From Thalassobacillus pellis (lineage in GTDB: Bacteria > Bacillota > Bacilli > Bacillales > Halobacillaceae), in assembly GCF_016908295.1 (NCBI RefSeq), contig NZ_JAFBDO010000001.1:744001-808000 (forward strand): a stretch of 64,000 nucleotides of DNA, written 5' to 3'. The notes under the pieces were generated by a model that was given only the letters and a program-made list of their open reading frames with translations, searched no databases and had not been told where the DNA came from. Positions 52,319-61,247 of this stretch are shown in pieces. How positions within the stretch are numbered: the stretch's first letter is position 1; each line of letters starts with the position of its first letter. The position numbers and the translations under genes were made by a program.

Positions 52319-53257
52319 CTATTTTTTAATAGAAATAGCAATCTTTCCTTTGGCATGATGAGTCTCACTGGTAGCATGCGCTTCTTTTAATCCGTCTTCA
52401 CTGAATTCGAAGTGATGGCCGATGACAGGCGTAAGTTCGCCCGTTTTCATCAACTCAGCAATTTTTGCAAGCTGTTCTCCCTTAGGTTCCAGCCAATGAA
52501 ACCCTGCTTTTACTCTATATTTTTCCGCTTCCTCCTCATCAGGAGGTTGGACGATGGATACCAGTCTGCCGCCTTCCTTCAACACCTGATAACTTTTCGA
52601 CTGCACATCTCCACCAATGGTATCAACTACAATATCGAATTCCTCCAAAACCTCGCTAAAGTCTTCTTCTTTATAATTGATGAAGCGATCGACACCAAGC
52701 TCCGTCACCCAGTCCTGGTTTTCTCCACTCGCAGTAGTCGCTACATAAGCACCAAAATGTTTGGCAAGCTGAATAGCAAAACTGCCGACACCACCCGAAC
52801 CGGCATGAACCAACACTTTGTCCCCATCTTTTATCTCAGAAAAGTCGACGAGGCATTGCCACGCTGTCAGTCCTGCCAGAGGTACGGCTGCGGCTTCTTC
52901 AAAATTAATATTTTCCGGTATTTTAGCTAACAGTTTCTCATCAATTGCGGCATATTCGGCATAAGTACCATAACGCGTCAAATCCGGCCGGGCGAATACC
53001 CTGTCACCGATATTAAATTTGGTTACGTTTTTCCCTTTTTCCTTCACGATTCCCGCAGCATCCCAGCCGAGAATAATTGGAAATTCAAAATCTATCATTT
53101 CTTTTAGGTAGCCCTCACGCAGCTTCCAATCAATCGGGTTAATGGATGTCGCGTGTACTTCCACCAAAACCTGGTCATCCGTGATTTCAGGCTTATCGAT
53201 TTCTTCCATTGTCAGCTGATCTTTATTTCCATAATTATTAATGACAACAGCTTTCAT
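52319..53257 (-). CDS. NADP-dependent oxidoreductase (MDR family, quinone-reductase-like)
   Basis: A 312-residue zinc-independent medium-chain dehydrogenase/reductase. The GroES-like domain (1-125) contains NPIDWKLREG and ILGWDAAGIV; the Rossmann domain has the dinucleotide motif VLVHAGSGGVGSFAIQLAKH. There are no structural or catalytic zinc cysteines, so it belongs to the quinone oxidoreductase/enone reductase branch and probably detoxifies quinones or unsaturated carbonyls with NADPH. Monocistronic and divergent from recQ. Confidence 0.88.
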   Translation of the reverse strand: MKAVVINNYGNKDQLTMEEIDKPEITDDQVLVEVHATSINPIDWKLREGYLKEMIDFEFPIILGWDAAGIVKEKGKNVTKFNIGDRVFARPDLTRYGTYAEYAAIDEKLLAKIPENINFEEAAAVPLAGLTAWQCLVDFSEIKDGDKVLVHAGSGGVGSFAIQLAKHFGAYVATTASGENQDWVTELGVDRFINYKEEDFSEVLEEFDIVVDTIGGDVQSKSYQVLKEGGRLVSIVQPPDEEEAEKYRVKAGFHWLEPKGEQLAKIAELMKTGELTPVIGHHFEFSEDGLKEAHATSETHHAKGKIAISIKK

Positions 53258-53354
53258 ACCAACCCTCCTAAAATCTGTATCTCCATAAATTTTCCCCTTT
53301 CAAAAGGATTCAAACGTGATACCATTAATAGAGAATTTCAAAAGGATGATAGCC

Positions 53355-55496
53355 ATGCTAGATCAAGCCAGATTAAAACTTCAAGAATATTTCGGGTACC
53401 CTTCCTTCCGCAATGGGCAGGAAGATGCCATTCAGCAGGTACTCGAAAATAATAATACCCTTGCCGTTATGCCTACTGGTGGCGGAAAGTCCATCTGCTA
53501 CCAGATACCAGGTCTTTTGAAATCTGGAACCGCCGTGATTATTTCCCCGTTGATATCTTTGATGAAAGACCAGGTGGATGCTTTATCCACGATGGGAATT
53601 CCCGCCACTTATATCAACAGCTCTTTAAGCTTCGAAGAGCAAAGAGAGAGGATGCAAGGATTGAAGCAAGGAATCTACCAGTTTGTTTACGTAGCTCCAG
53701 AGCGTTTCGATTCTTCTCATTTTTTTCACACCATCAATTCCATTCCGTTATCCTTGATCGCCTTTGATGAAGCCCATTGTATTTCCCAATGGGGGCACGA
53801 CTTCCGGCCAAGTTACCGATCGATCGTCCCACTTTTGCAAAAGCTGTCGAACCTGCCGACGATGATGGCTCTTACTGCTACAGCGACAAGGGAAGTGATT
53901 CAGGACATCCAGCTTCTTCTCGATGTTAGAGAGGATTCCGTCATCAACACAGGATTCTCCCGTGAAAATTTATCTTTCCGCCTGATCAAAGGGCAGGACA
54001 AGCGCGATTTTTTGTCAAACTACGCTGCTGAGCGGAAAAATGAATCAGGAATCATTTATGCTGCGACAAGGAAAGATGTCGATTTCATCCAACAGTTTTT
54101 ACTCCGGAAAGGGTTCAACGCCGGAAAGTATCATGCCGGTCTTACAGAAGAGGAACGAAAACAAGCCCAGAACAGCTTCATACAGGATGAAACACTTATC
54201 ATGGTCGCAACGAATGCCTTTGGGATGGGGATCGACAAATCAAACGTAAGATATGTTATCCATTATTCCATGCCGATGAATATCGAGTCCTATTATCAGG
54301 AGGCAGGGCGTGCTGGCCGAGATGGTGAACCGAGTGACTGCATCCTGTTATTTTCCGGGCAGGATGTAAACCTGCAGAAGTTCATGATCGAGCAGTCACT
54401 GTTAGATGAGGAAAAAAAAGCAAAAGAATACGAAAAACTGCAGTCAATGGTAAACTACTGCCACACCCACCACTGCCTCCAGCAATATATACTTGAGTAT
54501 TTCAACGACCCTATCGGCAGTGAACCGTGCGGTAAGTGCTCTAATTGCCTGTATGATGGCGAACGGGAAGATATGACCAAGGAAGCACAAATGGTACTTT
54601 CCTGTGTTAAACGAATGGGTGAACGATTCGGGGCAGGTCTTACCGCCAAAGTGCTCCGCGGATCTTCTGATCAAAAAGTGAAAGAATTCGGTTTCAATCG
54701 CTTAAGTACCTACGGCCTGCTATCCCAATACAAGGAAAAAGAACTGACAAGCTTTATTCATTTCCTGACAGCAGAAGAACTGCTAAACCCTGGGTCAGGA
54801 AAATTCCCTACCCTGCAACTCACTTCAAAAGCAGTCGATGTCCTCAAAGGGGAAAAACAGGTGTGGATGAAAATTGAGAAAACGACAACCACTGCAGCCG
54901 TTGACTATAATGAGGAACTTTTTGAAGATCTACGGAATCTGCGAAAAGAAATAGCTGATGAACACAACCTGCCCCCTTACGTTATCTTCTCGGATGCGAC
55001 CCTTAAGGATATAGCCAGATATTTGCCGGCCTCCAAGTCAGAAATGCTCGCCATAAAAGGGGTCGGAGAACGGAAGTACCAACAATATGGGGAAACTTTT
55101 CTCGAGACCGTCAAGCCATGGAAGGAGCAACAGCCGGAAAGTAAAGTCGTCAAAGCACCGACTCCTATTTTCCAAAAGAAAGCAGAAGATGCAAAACAGC
55201 CGAGTTATTTAATTTCCTATCACTTATGGAAAGATGAAGCAAAAAGCGTCTCAGAAATAGCGCGTAATCGTGGAATGAGTGAAGTGACTATTGAAAGTCA
55301 CTTGTTCCGTGCTGCCAGTGAAGGATATCCTTTTGACTGGGATTCCTGGTTTGATCAAGAAACGGAAATGAAAGTGCTGGAAGCAAGAGAAAGGCTCGAT
55401 AACGAGGATGGCCTGAAAGCGTTGAAGGAATCGCTCGATGACCAATATACTTACAGTACGATTAAAGGGATATTGGTCAAAAACGGTTTTATGTAA
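53355..55496 (+). CDS. recQ: ATP-dependent DNA helicase RecQ
   Basis: A 713-residue 3'-5' helicase for recombination and fork repair. Walker A MPTGGGKS is at 39-46, DEAH at 138-141, QEAGRAGRDGEPSD forms motif VI, and the RQC zinc site is C..HHC...PCGKCSNC. A winged helix follows, then an HRDC domain (about 520-600, LPASKSEMLAIKGVG) and a C-terminal helical HTH extension. ATG 53355 has AAAAGGATG 6-8 nt upstream; the frame opens 13 codons earlier without a site. A terminator hairpin follows. Confidence 0.93.
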   Translation: MLDQARLKLQEYFGYPSFRNGQEDAIQQVLENNNTLAVMPTGGGKSICYQIPGLLKSGTAVIISPLISLMKDQVDALSTMGIPATYINSSLSFEEQRERMQGLKQGIYQFVYVAPERFDSSHFFHTINSIPLSLIAFDEAHCISQWGHDFRPSYRSIVPLLQKLSNLPTMMALTATATREVIQDIQLLLDVREDSVINTGFSRENLSFRLIKGQDKRDFLSNYAAERKNESGIIYAATRKDVDFIQQFLLRKGFNAGKYHAGLTEEERKQAQNSFIQDETLIMVATNAFGMGIDKSNVRYVIHYSMPMNIESYYQEAGRAGRDGEPSDCILLFSGQDVNLQKFMIEQSLLDEEKKAKEYEKLQSMVNYCHTHHCLQQYILEYFNDPIGSEPCGKCSNCLYDGEREDMTKEAQMVLSCVKRMGERFGAGLTAKVLRGSSDQKVKEFGFNRLSTYGLLSQYKEKELTSFIHFLTAEELLNPGSGKFPTLQLTSKAVDVLKGEKQVWMKIEKTTTTAAVDYNEELFEDLRNLRKEIADEHNLPPYVIFSDATLKDIARYLPASKSEMLAIKGVGERKYQQYGETFLETVKPWKEQQPESKVVKAPTPIFQKKAEDAKQPSYLISYHLWKDEAKSVSEIARNRGMSEVTIESHLFRAASEGYPFDWDSWFDQETEMKVLEARERLDNEDGLKALKESLDDQYTYSTIKGILVKNGFM

Positions 55497-55579
55497 GAAA
55501 AGGTACATGCATCTTCTAAACAGAGAGGGATGTCACTCGATAACTTGAATTGACTGCCGGAAAACAATAGCCGTTGCCG

Positions 55580-55622
55580 TAATGCCTCGCAGAACATGAT
55601 GGTTCTTCGAGGTATTATTTTG
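55580..55622 (+). terminator. Terminator of recQ
   Basis: AATGCCTCGCAGAAC / GTTCTTCGAGGTATT stem followed by ATTTTGTT. Confidence 0.7.
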
Positions 55623-55710
55623 TTATCTGGTGTATCTGACATACTTGTTCCTGGAAGGGCTTTTTTCCTGATTGGGTCGGGATGTCTCCCACATTGGATG
55701 TTGACTTTGC

Positions 55711-55965
55711 TTAATGACTGCTGAGTTTGTTCGAATTCATCGGCCATGACTTAAATCGTTTTCTCGCCTGAAAGGGTTGAATGGAGAGTACGTTTGAACG
55801 CTTAAATGACCGGACTTCTTTTCGGACATAGCAAAAAGCAAGGAATTGGTCCTTATCCACGCTTAGAATGCGAATCGTTCTTTGAGTAAGCGTGCCCTTT
55901 TCCGTCAGATAAATCATTTCGAGTCGCTGTTTTTCTACTTGAGCTCTGTTCAGTAACCCTTCCAT
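55711..55965 (-). CDS. Short WYL-domain-like protein
   Basis: An 84-residue protein: MEGLLNRAQVEKQRLEMIYL, TEKGTLTQRTIRILSVDKDQ, FLAFCYVRKEVRSFKRSNVL, ending with a basic tail. The strand pattern (LEMIYLTEKGTLTQRTIRIL, FLAFCYVRKEVRSFKRSNILS-like) matches the Sm-like WYL ligand-binding barrel without the usual helix-turn-helix. Such short forms occur near recQ in Bacillus relatives, role unknown. ATG 55965 lies 5 nt behind GGGGGTGG. Convergent with recQ. Confidence 0.7.
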   Translation of the reverse strand: MEGLLNRAQVEKQRLEMIYLTEKGTLTQRTIRILSVDKDQFLAFCYVRKEVRSFKRSNVLSIQPFQARKRFKSWPMNSNKLSSH

Positions 55966-56056
55966 ACATTCCACCCCCACACATGCGAACGTTTGTTCTT
56001 ATTATACTCTAAAAAATCGAATACGTACACTGGTAATTACATGAAACTATGGAAAT

Positions 56057-56085
56057 TAAAAAACCCTTCAACAATAGCTGAAGGG
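56057..56085 (-). terminator. Terminator of the DUF2187 gene
   Basis: Minus-strand CCCTTCAGCTATTGTTGAAGGG followed by TTTTTTAATTT. The stem is CCCTTCA/TGAAGGG. Confidence 0.88.
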
Positions 56086-56101
56086 GATACTCTTTATGAA
56101 A

Positions 56102-56308
56102 TTATCTTTTATTAATCACCTTATAATTACCGGGCCCTACTACTGTCCGGTTGTGCTCAAACCCAATATTCTGTGAATGACCACTTATATCCACCATGAC
56201 ACACCTCTGGCAAGAAGATGGTACGACTTTCCCTTTCACTTCGAAACCATTCAAGTTAAATTGGATTACATCTCCTAAGTTAGCTTCATGTCCTGCAGGA
56301 ACTTCCAT
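56102..56308 (-). CDS. DUF2187 family protein (YkvS-like)
   Basis: A 68-residue small beta-barrel protein: ANLGDVIQFNLNGFEVKGKV, VPSSCQRCVMVDISGHSQNI, FEHNRTVVGPGNYKVI. The motif G..I.F..NGF...G.V followed by VMVDIS and RTVV...NYK.I is the DUF2187 pattern. Function unknown. Its N-terminal addition (MEVPAGHEA) and the extra Cys pair are unusual but minor. Monocistronic. Confidence 0.82.
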   Translation of the reverse strand: MEVPAGHEANLGDVIQFNLNGFEVKGKVVPSSCQRCVMVDISGHSQNIGFEHNRTVVGPGNYKVINKR

Positions 56309-56519
56309 AGATATCTTCCTTTCAATAAAATGATTGCTATCAGAACTCTTAACTGATCTAAGCCTAAATTAGCAACCTTTGATAAATGCTGTGTTATGTC
56401 GAATTTTGTTCCCTGTAATTATCCGGTATAAACATCACTTTCTTCTATGAATTACGTGGTTATTTCTTAAAAGAAATAGATTTAATGTATTTACTCTTCC
56501 TTTATAATCGAAAGGTGTT

Positions 56520-56664
56520 GTTGATTCTAACGAATCGCTTACCGGCGGATGCTTGCCGCGGGCACGACCTCAGCTAACTTGGTCAAAAAGATAACTTGAC
56601 CAAGTGGATCTACGGCTCGTGCTGTTCCCGCAGGCGTCACCGCCAACCGCTTAATGGAATCAAC
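56520..56664. repeat. MITE-like interspersed repeat, family A copy 2 (reverse orientation)
   Basis: A 145-bp element flanked by GTTGATTC and GAATCAAC inverted ends; reverse complement of the 9922-10070 copy, with the same ACTTGGTCAA / TTGACCAAGT internal palindrome and CGGCTCGTGCTGTTCCCGCA block. Confidence 0.75.
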
Positions 56665-56726
56665 CATGATATAATCAATTGTCGTTATAAACTACCGTTT
56701 TTTCTTGTAAGCTTTGCAAAATAATA

Positions 56727-56771
56727 AAATGGGACTGTCCCATAAGTCTATTTCAGTCTTATGGGACAGCC
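56727..56771 (-). terminator. Terminator of the furanose transporter/dioxygenase operon
   Basis: Minus-strand GGGCTGTCCCATAAG / CTTATGGGACAGTCCC followed by ATTTTATT. Confidence 0.88.
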
Positions 56772-56785
56772 CTTTGTTTTACCTT

Positions 56786-57622
56786 TTATGCCTCACCCAT
56801 CATTAATCCTTCAATAGAATGTCCCTGAACAATAACTTCAAGTTCATCAACCAGGCGGCAATGGAGGTGGCGTTTTAAATCTTCTGGTAGAGTTTTGTAA
56901 AAATCCTTAGTAATTTGCAAATCATGCCTTTCATGATTATTTGCAGTAGGAGCGTCCACTCCGAGTACAAGAACTGGTCTTGATTTATCAGAATGATTTG
57001 TGGTTCCTCTGTGAATTGTCAGAGCTGATCGTGCAGAGATGTCTCCCATTTTCGGCATCTTTTGCTGAGCTCTTTCTTCATAACGGGAATAATTTTCTTT
57101 AGAAGGGAACATTTCATAATCAAATTCACTTCCATCATCCCATTGCGTCCCTGGAGCAATCTCAAATGGTCCCATGTCCTCTTCTACATCTACTGTTGTC
57201 ATGTTAAAGGCTAAAGAATTCAACCTTCTTCCTTTTGTTGTGTCTTCTGGAGCAGGGAAGTCCCGATGCCAAGGCTGATTAACAGCCCCTGGGTTAGGGA
57301 CGTCAAAACCAATTTCTACGATTTTATAATCCGGTCCCAGTACCGATTCACACACCGTTTTAACCCAAGGATGGGTAACAATCTCTACAAAACCGCTTAT
57401 ATCTTCTGGATGGATTTCAACATAGTGACGTTTAGGTCCTCTTCCTACTGCCCCTCCTTCCCTTTTTAAAGCCTCCTTGTATAGTTCATTAATTTCTTCC
57501 CCAAGTTTAGCAGTAAACTCTCTGCTGAAAGCTCCTTTTAAACCCATTATCCCAGGTCCATATAATGCTCCCTGAATTTCACCAATATCATACTTTTTTG
57601 CTTCTTTTATTTGACTTGTCAT
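56786..57622 (-). CDS. Phytanoyl-CoA dioxygenase (PhyH) family Fe(II)/2-oxoglutarate oxygenase
   Basis: A 278-residue oxygenase of the double-stranded beta-helix fold. The iron ligands are H119 and D121 (PWHRDFPAPED) and H204 (LTIHRGTTNHSDKSRPVLVL), with R215 expected to bind 2-oxoglutarate. Bacterial PhyH enzymes hydroxylate small molecules such as ectoine, sugars-phosphonates or secondary metabolites; substrate here is unknown. It is the last gene after a four-gene YtfQRT-YjfF-type importer, about 80 nt downstream with its own AGGAGGG, so it probably modifies the imported compound. Confidence 0.85.
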   Translation of the reverse strand: MTSQIKEAKKYDIGEIQGALYGPGIMGLKGAFSREFTAKLGEEINELYKEALKREGGAVGRGPKRHYVEIHPEDISGFVEIVTHPWVKTVCESVLGPDYKIVEIGFDVPNPGAVNQPWHRDFPAPEDTTKGRRLNSLAFNMTTVDVEEDMGPFEIAPGTQWDDGSEFDYEMFPSKENYSRYEERAQQKMPKMGDISARSALTIHRGTTNHSDKSRPVLVLGVDAPTANNHERHDLQITKDFYKTLPEDLKRHLHCRLVDELEVIVQGHSIEGLMMGEA

Positions 57623-57704
57623 ATAAAGCCCTCCTATATGGCATATTTATGGGTGTTCATCCCATTTATTGAAAGTTAATAGCACTCTGGTTTAGCCAAA
57701 ATAC

Positions 57705-58700
57705 TTATGTCTTAAGCTTTTTGGTATTCATGATTTTAGCTTGGATGATGACAATCGCTAATAAAAATAGCCCTCTGATGACTGGCTGCCACCAGGAATT
57801 AAGTGTTCCATCAAGATTAATTACATTTAGGACGATACCTAAGAGCATAACACCGATAAAGGTACCGATGACGCCCCCTCTTCCTCCTGCCAGAAGAGTG
57901 CCGCCGATTACCACAGCTGCAATAGCATCAAGCTCCCACATGTTCCCCGCAACCGGCTGGGCAACCCCTCCCAACCTGCCGGCCAGAATGATTCCGGCAA
58001 GACCAGAGAGTGTTCCGCTAATTACATACACCCATACTTTAATGTTCTTAGTCTTTACTCCCATTAACTGACTGGCGTTTTCACTACCTCCCACTGCATA
58101 AGTATGACGCCCAAAACGTGTCATCTTTAAGACATACCAGGAAATTCCCACAATCAATAGAAGTAACCAAACAGGGAAGGGGACTCCCAAAAATAAACCA
58201 TTTCCTAAAAAATAATAAAAATACTCTGCGCCTTCTGTAACAATTACCGATTGTTCTCCGGTTATGATAAAAACAATTCCTCGAACACCAATCATCATCG
58301 CCAAGGTAACTATAAATGGTTCTAAATTTCCTCGTGAAATAATTAGACCATTTACCATTCCTAATAAAGCGGTAATTGCTATTGGAATAATAAGAGCAAG
58401 AATCATATTTACATTGGTTAAATATGCGGACAAGACGCCTCCTAAGGCGATTAAACTGCCAACTGATAAATCAATACCTTTCGTTAAGATTACGAATGTC
58501 ATCCCAACTGCTACTATCCCAATCATACTGTTCTGCTTTAATACGTTAATAATATTTTGTGAAGTCAGAAAGTTCTCATAGCTCAAACTAGCATAAATAA
58601 TAAGTAGAACCAGAGCTATAAAAGCCCCCTGCTGCTGGATTAAGCTGGCGTTAAATCGAATAGGGATGGAACTCGTCATCCTCTGTACGGCTGCTTTCAT
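57705..58700 (-). CDS. yjfF: ABC transporter permease, YjfF/RbsC-like
   Basis: A 331-residue monosaccharide-class (CUT2) permease with about nine helices. It has IGIVAVGMTFVILTKGIDLS, VGSLIALGG, the ATPase-contact region YAVGGSENASQLMGVKTKNI and ELDAIAAVVIGGTLLAGGRG; the late NLDGTLNSWWQPVIRGLFLL resembles E. coli YjfF. It is the second permease, 14 nt after the first. Two different permeases plus one fused ATPase and a YtfQ-like protein reproduce the galactofuranose transporter layout. Confidence 0.87.
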   Translation of the reverse strand: MKAAVQRMTSSIPIRFNASLIQQQGAFIALVLLIIYASLSYENFLTSQNIINVLKQNSMIGIVAVGMTFVILTKGIDLSVGSLIALGGVLSAYLTNVNMILALIIPIAITALLGMVNGLIISRGNLEPFIVTLAMMIGVRGIVFIITGEQSVIVTEGAEYFYYFLGNGLFLGVPFPVWLLLLIVGISWYVLKMTRFGRHTYAVGGSENASQLMGVKTKNIKVWVYVISGTLSGLAGIILAGRLGGVAQPVAGNMWELDAIAAVVIGGTLLAGGRGGVIGTFIGVMLLGIVLNVINLDGTLNSWWQPVIRGLFLLAIVIIQAKIMNTKKLKT

Positions 58701-58714
58701 TTATGTCACCTCCC

Positions 58715-59674
58715 TCACTTTTTACGTTGGACGAAAATTGCACCGATAATGATGAATGCTTTAATTACGAGAGAATATGGGTGAGGGATATCATTCATGA
58801 TAAAAGTTACAGTGATTAACCCCATCAACAAGGCCCCCATTACTGTACCCCATATATAAGGTCGGCCACCTGTCATCAAGGTCCCTCCAACCACTACAGC
58901 AGCGATGGCGTCCAATTCTATTAATTCCCCGATCCTCGTTGCATCTGCTGCGGCAAGCCGGGAAGTTTCAATGAGACCTGCTAACGCTGCAAGTACAGCC
59001 GCAATGCTATACACTATTAATTTCACCAGTTTCACATTAATGCCAGCTAGATTTGCCGCCCTCTCATTATCACCAATAGCCTCGACATATCTCCCAAAAG
59101 TCGTATGTTTTACTACTGTATAAATCAAGGCAGCCACTATGAATAGAATCAGTACAGGTACTGGAATTCCTGCTATGGAACCTTTTCCGATAAATCCATA
59201 AGCAGGATTTGAAAAAGAAATCAAATATCCTTCAGTCGCAACCTGAGCAAGTCCTCTCCCTGCGATCATCATCGCCAACGTAGCGATAATCGGCTGAACA
59301 CCAATGTAGGAGATAACTGCACCATTAAAGATACCGAATAATAAACAGACCCCAAGCGTCCCAGCAACCAGAATAAATAGATTCGTTTCAAGAAGGAATG
59401 TTGATGTGACGGCTGCCACTGCCATAATTGATCCAACCGACAAATCAATTCCTCCAGTAGCAATAACCAGTGTCATGCCTATCGCTACAAGAGCAGTGGT
59501 TGATATAAGAATTAATAAATTCCAAAGGGACTGAAGAGCAAAGAAGTTTTCCGTAACTAGAACATTAAACAAAGCAAGCAACAAAATTATGGCAGGTAAA
59601 ATAGCTTTAGTCAGCGGGAATTCTGTCTGCTTTTTAAGCTTTGTCTCACTTACAACTGCGTTTGAGTTAGCCAT
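58715..59674 (-). CDS. ytfT: ABC transporter permease, YtfT/RbsC-like
   Basis: A 319-residue CUT2 permease. Diagnostic blocks are TTALVAIGMTLVIATGGIDL, SVGSIMAVAAV, MMIAGRGLAQVATEGY, VEAIGDNERAANLAGINVK (ATPase contact) and LIELDAIAAVVVGGTLMTGG. AGRG.AQ and the VIATGGIDLSVG stretch are as in E. coli YtfT. Overlaps the ATPase gene by 8 nt. Forms a heterodimeric channel with the next gene's product. Confidence 0.87.
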   Translation of the reverse strand: MANSNAVVSETKLKKQTEFPLTKAILPAIILLLALFNVLVTENFFALQSLWNLLILISTTALVAIGMTLVIATGGIDLSVGSIMAVAAVTSTFLLETNLFILVAGTLGVCLLFGIFNGAVISYIGVQPIIATLAMMIAGRGLAQVATEGYLISFSNPAYGFIGKGSIAGIPVPVLILFIVAALIYTVVKHTTFGRYVEAIGDNERAANLAGINVKLVKLIVYSIAAVLAALAGLIETSRLAAADATRIGELIELDAIAAVVVGGTLMTGGRPYIWGTVMGALLMGLITVTFIMNDIPHPYSLVIKAFIIIGAIFVQRKK

Positions 59675-61202
59675 GCGTTACGGTTGCCTCCTTTCCCTCG
59701 CCGATACCACCTTCGTTAGCAATGACGGCCATAATATTATCCTGGGTCCTTTCCTCTCCCTGAAGCTCTCCTACTCTAACACCATCTTTTAGTACAATAA
59801 TTCGGTCAGTATTTTGAATTAGTTCATCAAACTCTGAGGAGATTATTAATAGACTTAATCCGTTTGCAGATAATTCATCCATTAAAGAGTGAATCTCTGC
59901 CTTCGCTCCAATGTCGATACCACGGGTAGGTTCGTCCAAAATGAGCAAATCAGGATTTAAAGCAAGCCATCTCGCTAAGAGGACCTTCTGCTGGTTACCT
60001 CCACTTAAGTTTTTTATTTTTTGTTCAGGATTTGGAGTTTTTATACCCAGCCGCCTGATATATTGATCCACAAGTTTCGCTTGTTTCCTCTTAGATATAA
60101 AGCTGAATTTGGAGATTTTCGGAAGACATGCAAGCGTAATATTTTCACGAACAGACATATTTGGGATAATCCCTTCTGTTTTGCGATTCTCCGTTAAAAT
60201 AGCAACACCCTTTTGTATAGCCTGCTTCGTGTTATATAAATTCACTTCCTTTCCGTGAATTTGAAGGGTTCCTTCTTCTTTTCCATCAATGCCGGCTATT
60301 ATTTTAGCCACTTCAGATCTCCCCGAACCAAGAAGCCCTGCCAACCCGAGAATTTCTCCTTGATGTAAAGAAAAATGGACATTTCGAACTTTATTTCCTT
60401 GTTTTACACCTTCCAATTGAATAAGTACACTTTCACCGCTTTTGTCCAATGCTTCTCTTTTGTCAGACAGGGATGCAACTTCTCTTTCACTCTTGCCTAT
60501 CATCCGGGCAATAAGGCTCTCTTGCTGGAGTTCGCTGGTTTTCCAAGTACCTATGTAGCTGCCGTCTCTTAAGACACTGATTTTGTCACACATCTTATAA
60601 ATTTCCTCAAGGCGGTGGCTGACAAAAATAATGGCAATCCCCTGTGCTTTAAGCTGATTCATTACTTTATACAGCACTTCCACTTCCTTGTCATCCAGGG
60701 AAGACGTCGGTTCATCCATGATGACAAGCTTCGCCTTCATGGAAACCGAGCGGGCAATGGAGACCATTTGCTGGATGGCTGTACTGTATTCATTAACCGA
60801 CTTTTTAACATCAACGGTTATCCCCAAGGAGGAAAGGATAATCTCTGCTTCTTTATAAACCTTTTTCCAGTCAATGCTTCCCCACTTCGTTTTAGGTTCT
60901 CGCCCCAGCATGACGTTCTCTGCTATTGTAAGATTAGGGATCAGGGAAACTTCCTGGTAAATGGTACTTATTCCTCCCTCCTGGGCTTCAAGAGGCGTTT
61001 TAAAATTTACTTTCTTCCCGTCAAAGAGTACATTGCCTCCGTCTCTCTGATAAACACCGGTCAGTATCTTTATTAATGTGGATTTACCGGCACCATTTTC
61101 CCCCATTAGTGCATGGATCTCTCCAGGGTACACTTCAAATGAAACGCCTTTTAATGCCATGACTCCCGGAAACTTTTTTGTAATACTTTCCATCCTGAGC
61201 AT
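59667..61202 (-). CDS. ytfR: Sugar ABC transporter ATP-binding protein (two nucleotide-binding domains), YtfR-like
   Basis: A 511-residue fused double ATPase of the CUT2 class. Domain 1 (1-250): Walker A GENGAGKSTL, Walker B VIMDEPTSSLD, HRLEEIY switch. Domain 2 (about 265-500): degenerate Walker A GLLGSGRSE, signature LSGGNQQK and Walker B LILDEPTRGID. Domain 1's signature is replaced by STAIQQM (normally LSVAQQQ-like), common in this class. ATG 61202 has AGGTGGGG upstream; an in-frame ATG 13 codons earlier has none. Follows the binding-protein gene by 45 nt. Confidence 0.9.
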   Translation of the reverse strand: MLRMESITKKFPGVMALKGVSFEVYPGEIHALMGENGAGKSTLIKILTGVYQRDGGNVLFDGKKVNFKTPLEAQEGGISTIYQEVSLIPNLTIAENVMLGREPKTKWGSIDWKKVYKEAEIILSSLGITVDVKKSVNEYSTAIQQMVSIARSVSMKAKLVIMDEPTSSLDDKEVEVLYKVMNQLKAQGIAIIFVSHRLEEIYKMCDKISVLRDGSYIGTWKTSELQQESLIARMIGKSEREVASLSDKREALDKSGESVLIQLEGVKQGNKVRNVHFSLHQGEILGLAGLLGSGRSEVAKIIAGIDGKEEGTLQIHGKEVNLYNTKQAIQKGVAILTENRKTEGIIPNMSVRENITLACLPKISKFSFISKRKQAKLVDQYIRRLGIKTPNPEQKIKNLSGGNQQKVLLARWLALNPDLLILDEPTRGIDIGAKAEIHSLMDELSANGLSLLIISSEFDELIQNTDRIIVLKDGVRVGELQGEERTQDNIMAVIANEGGIGEGKEATVTHG

Positions 61203-61247
61203 CGCGTTCCCCACCTTCCTTTCATCTTCCTTCGCTAACAAGCATTC

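Noticed and set aside
55451-55747. 98-codon open frame on the minus strand downstream of recQ
   Set aside because: Runs through the recQ terminator hairpin into recQ itself and has no ribosome binding site.
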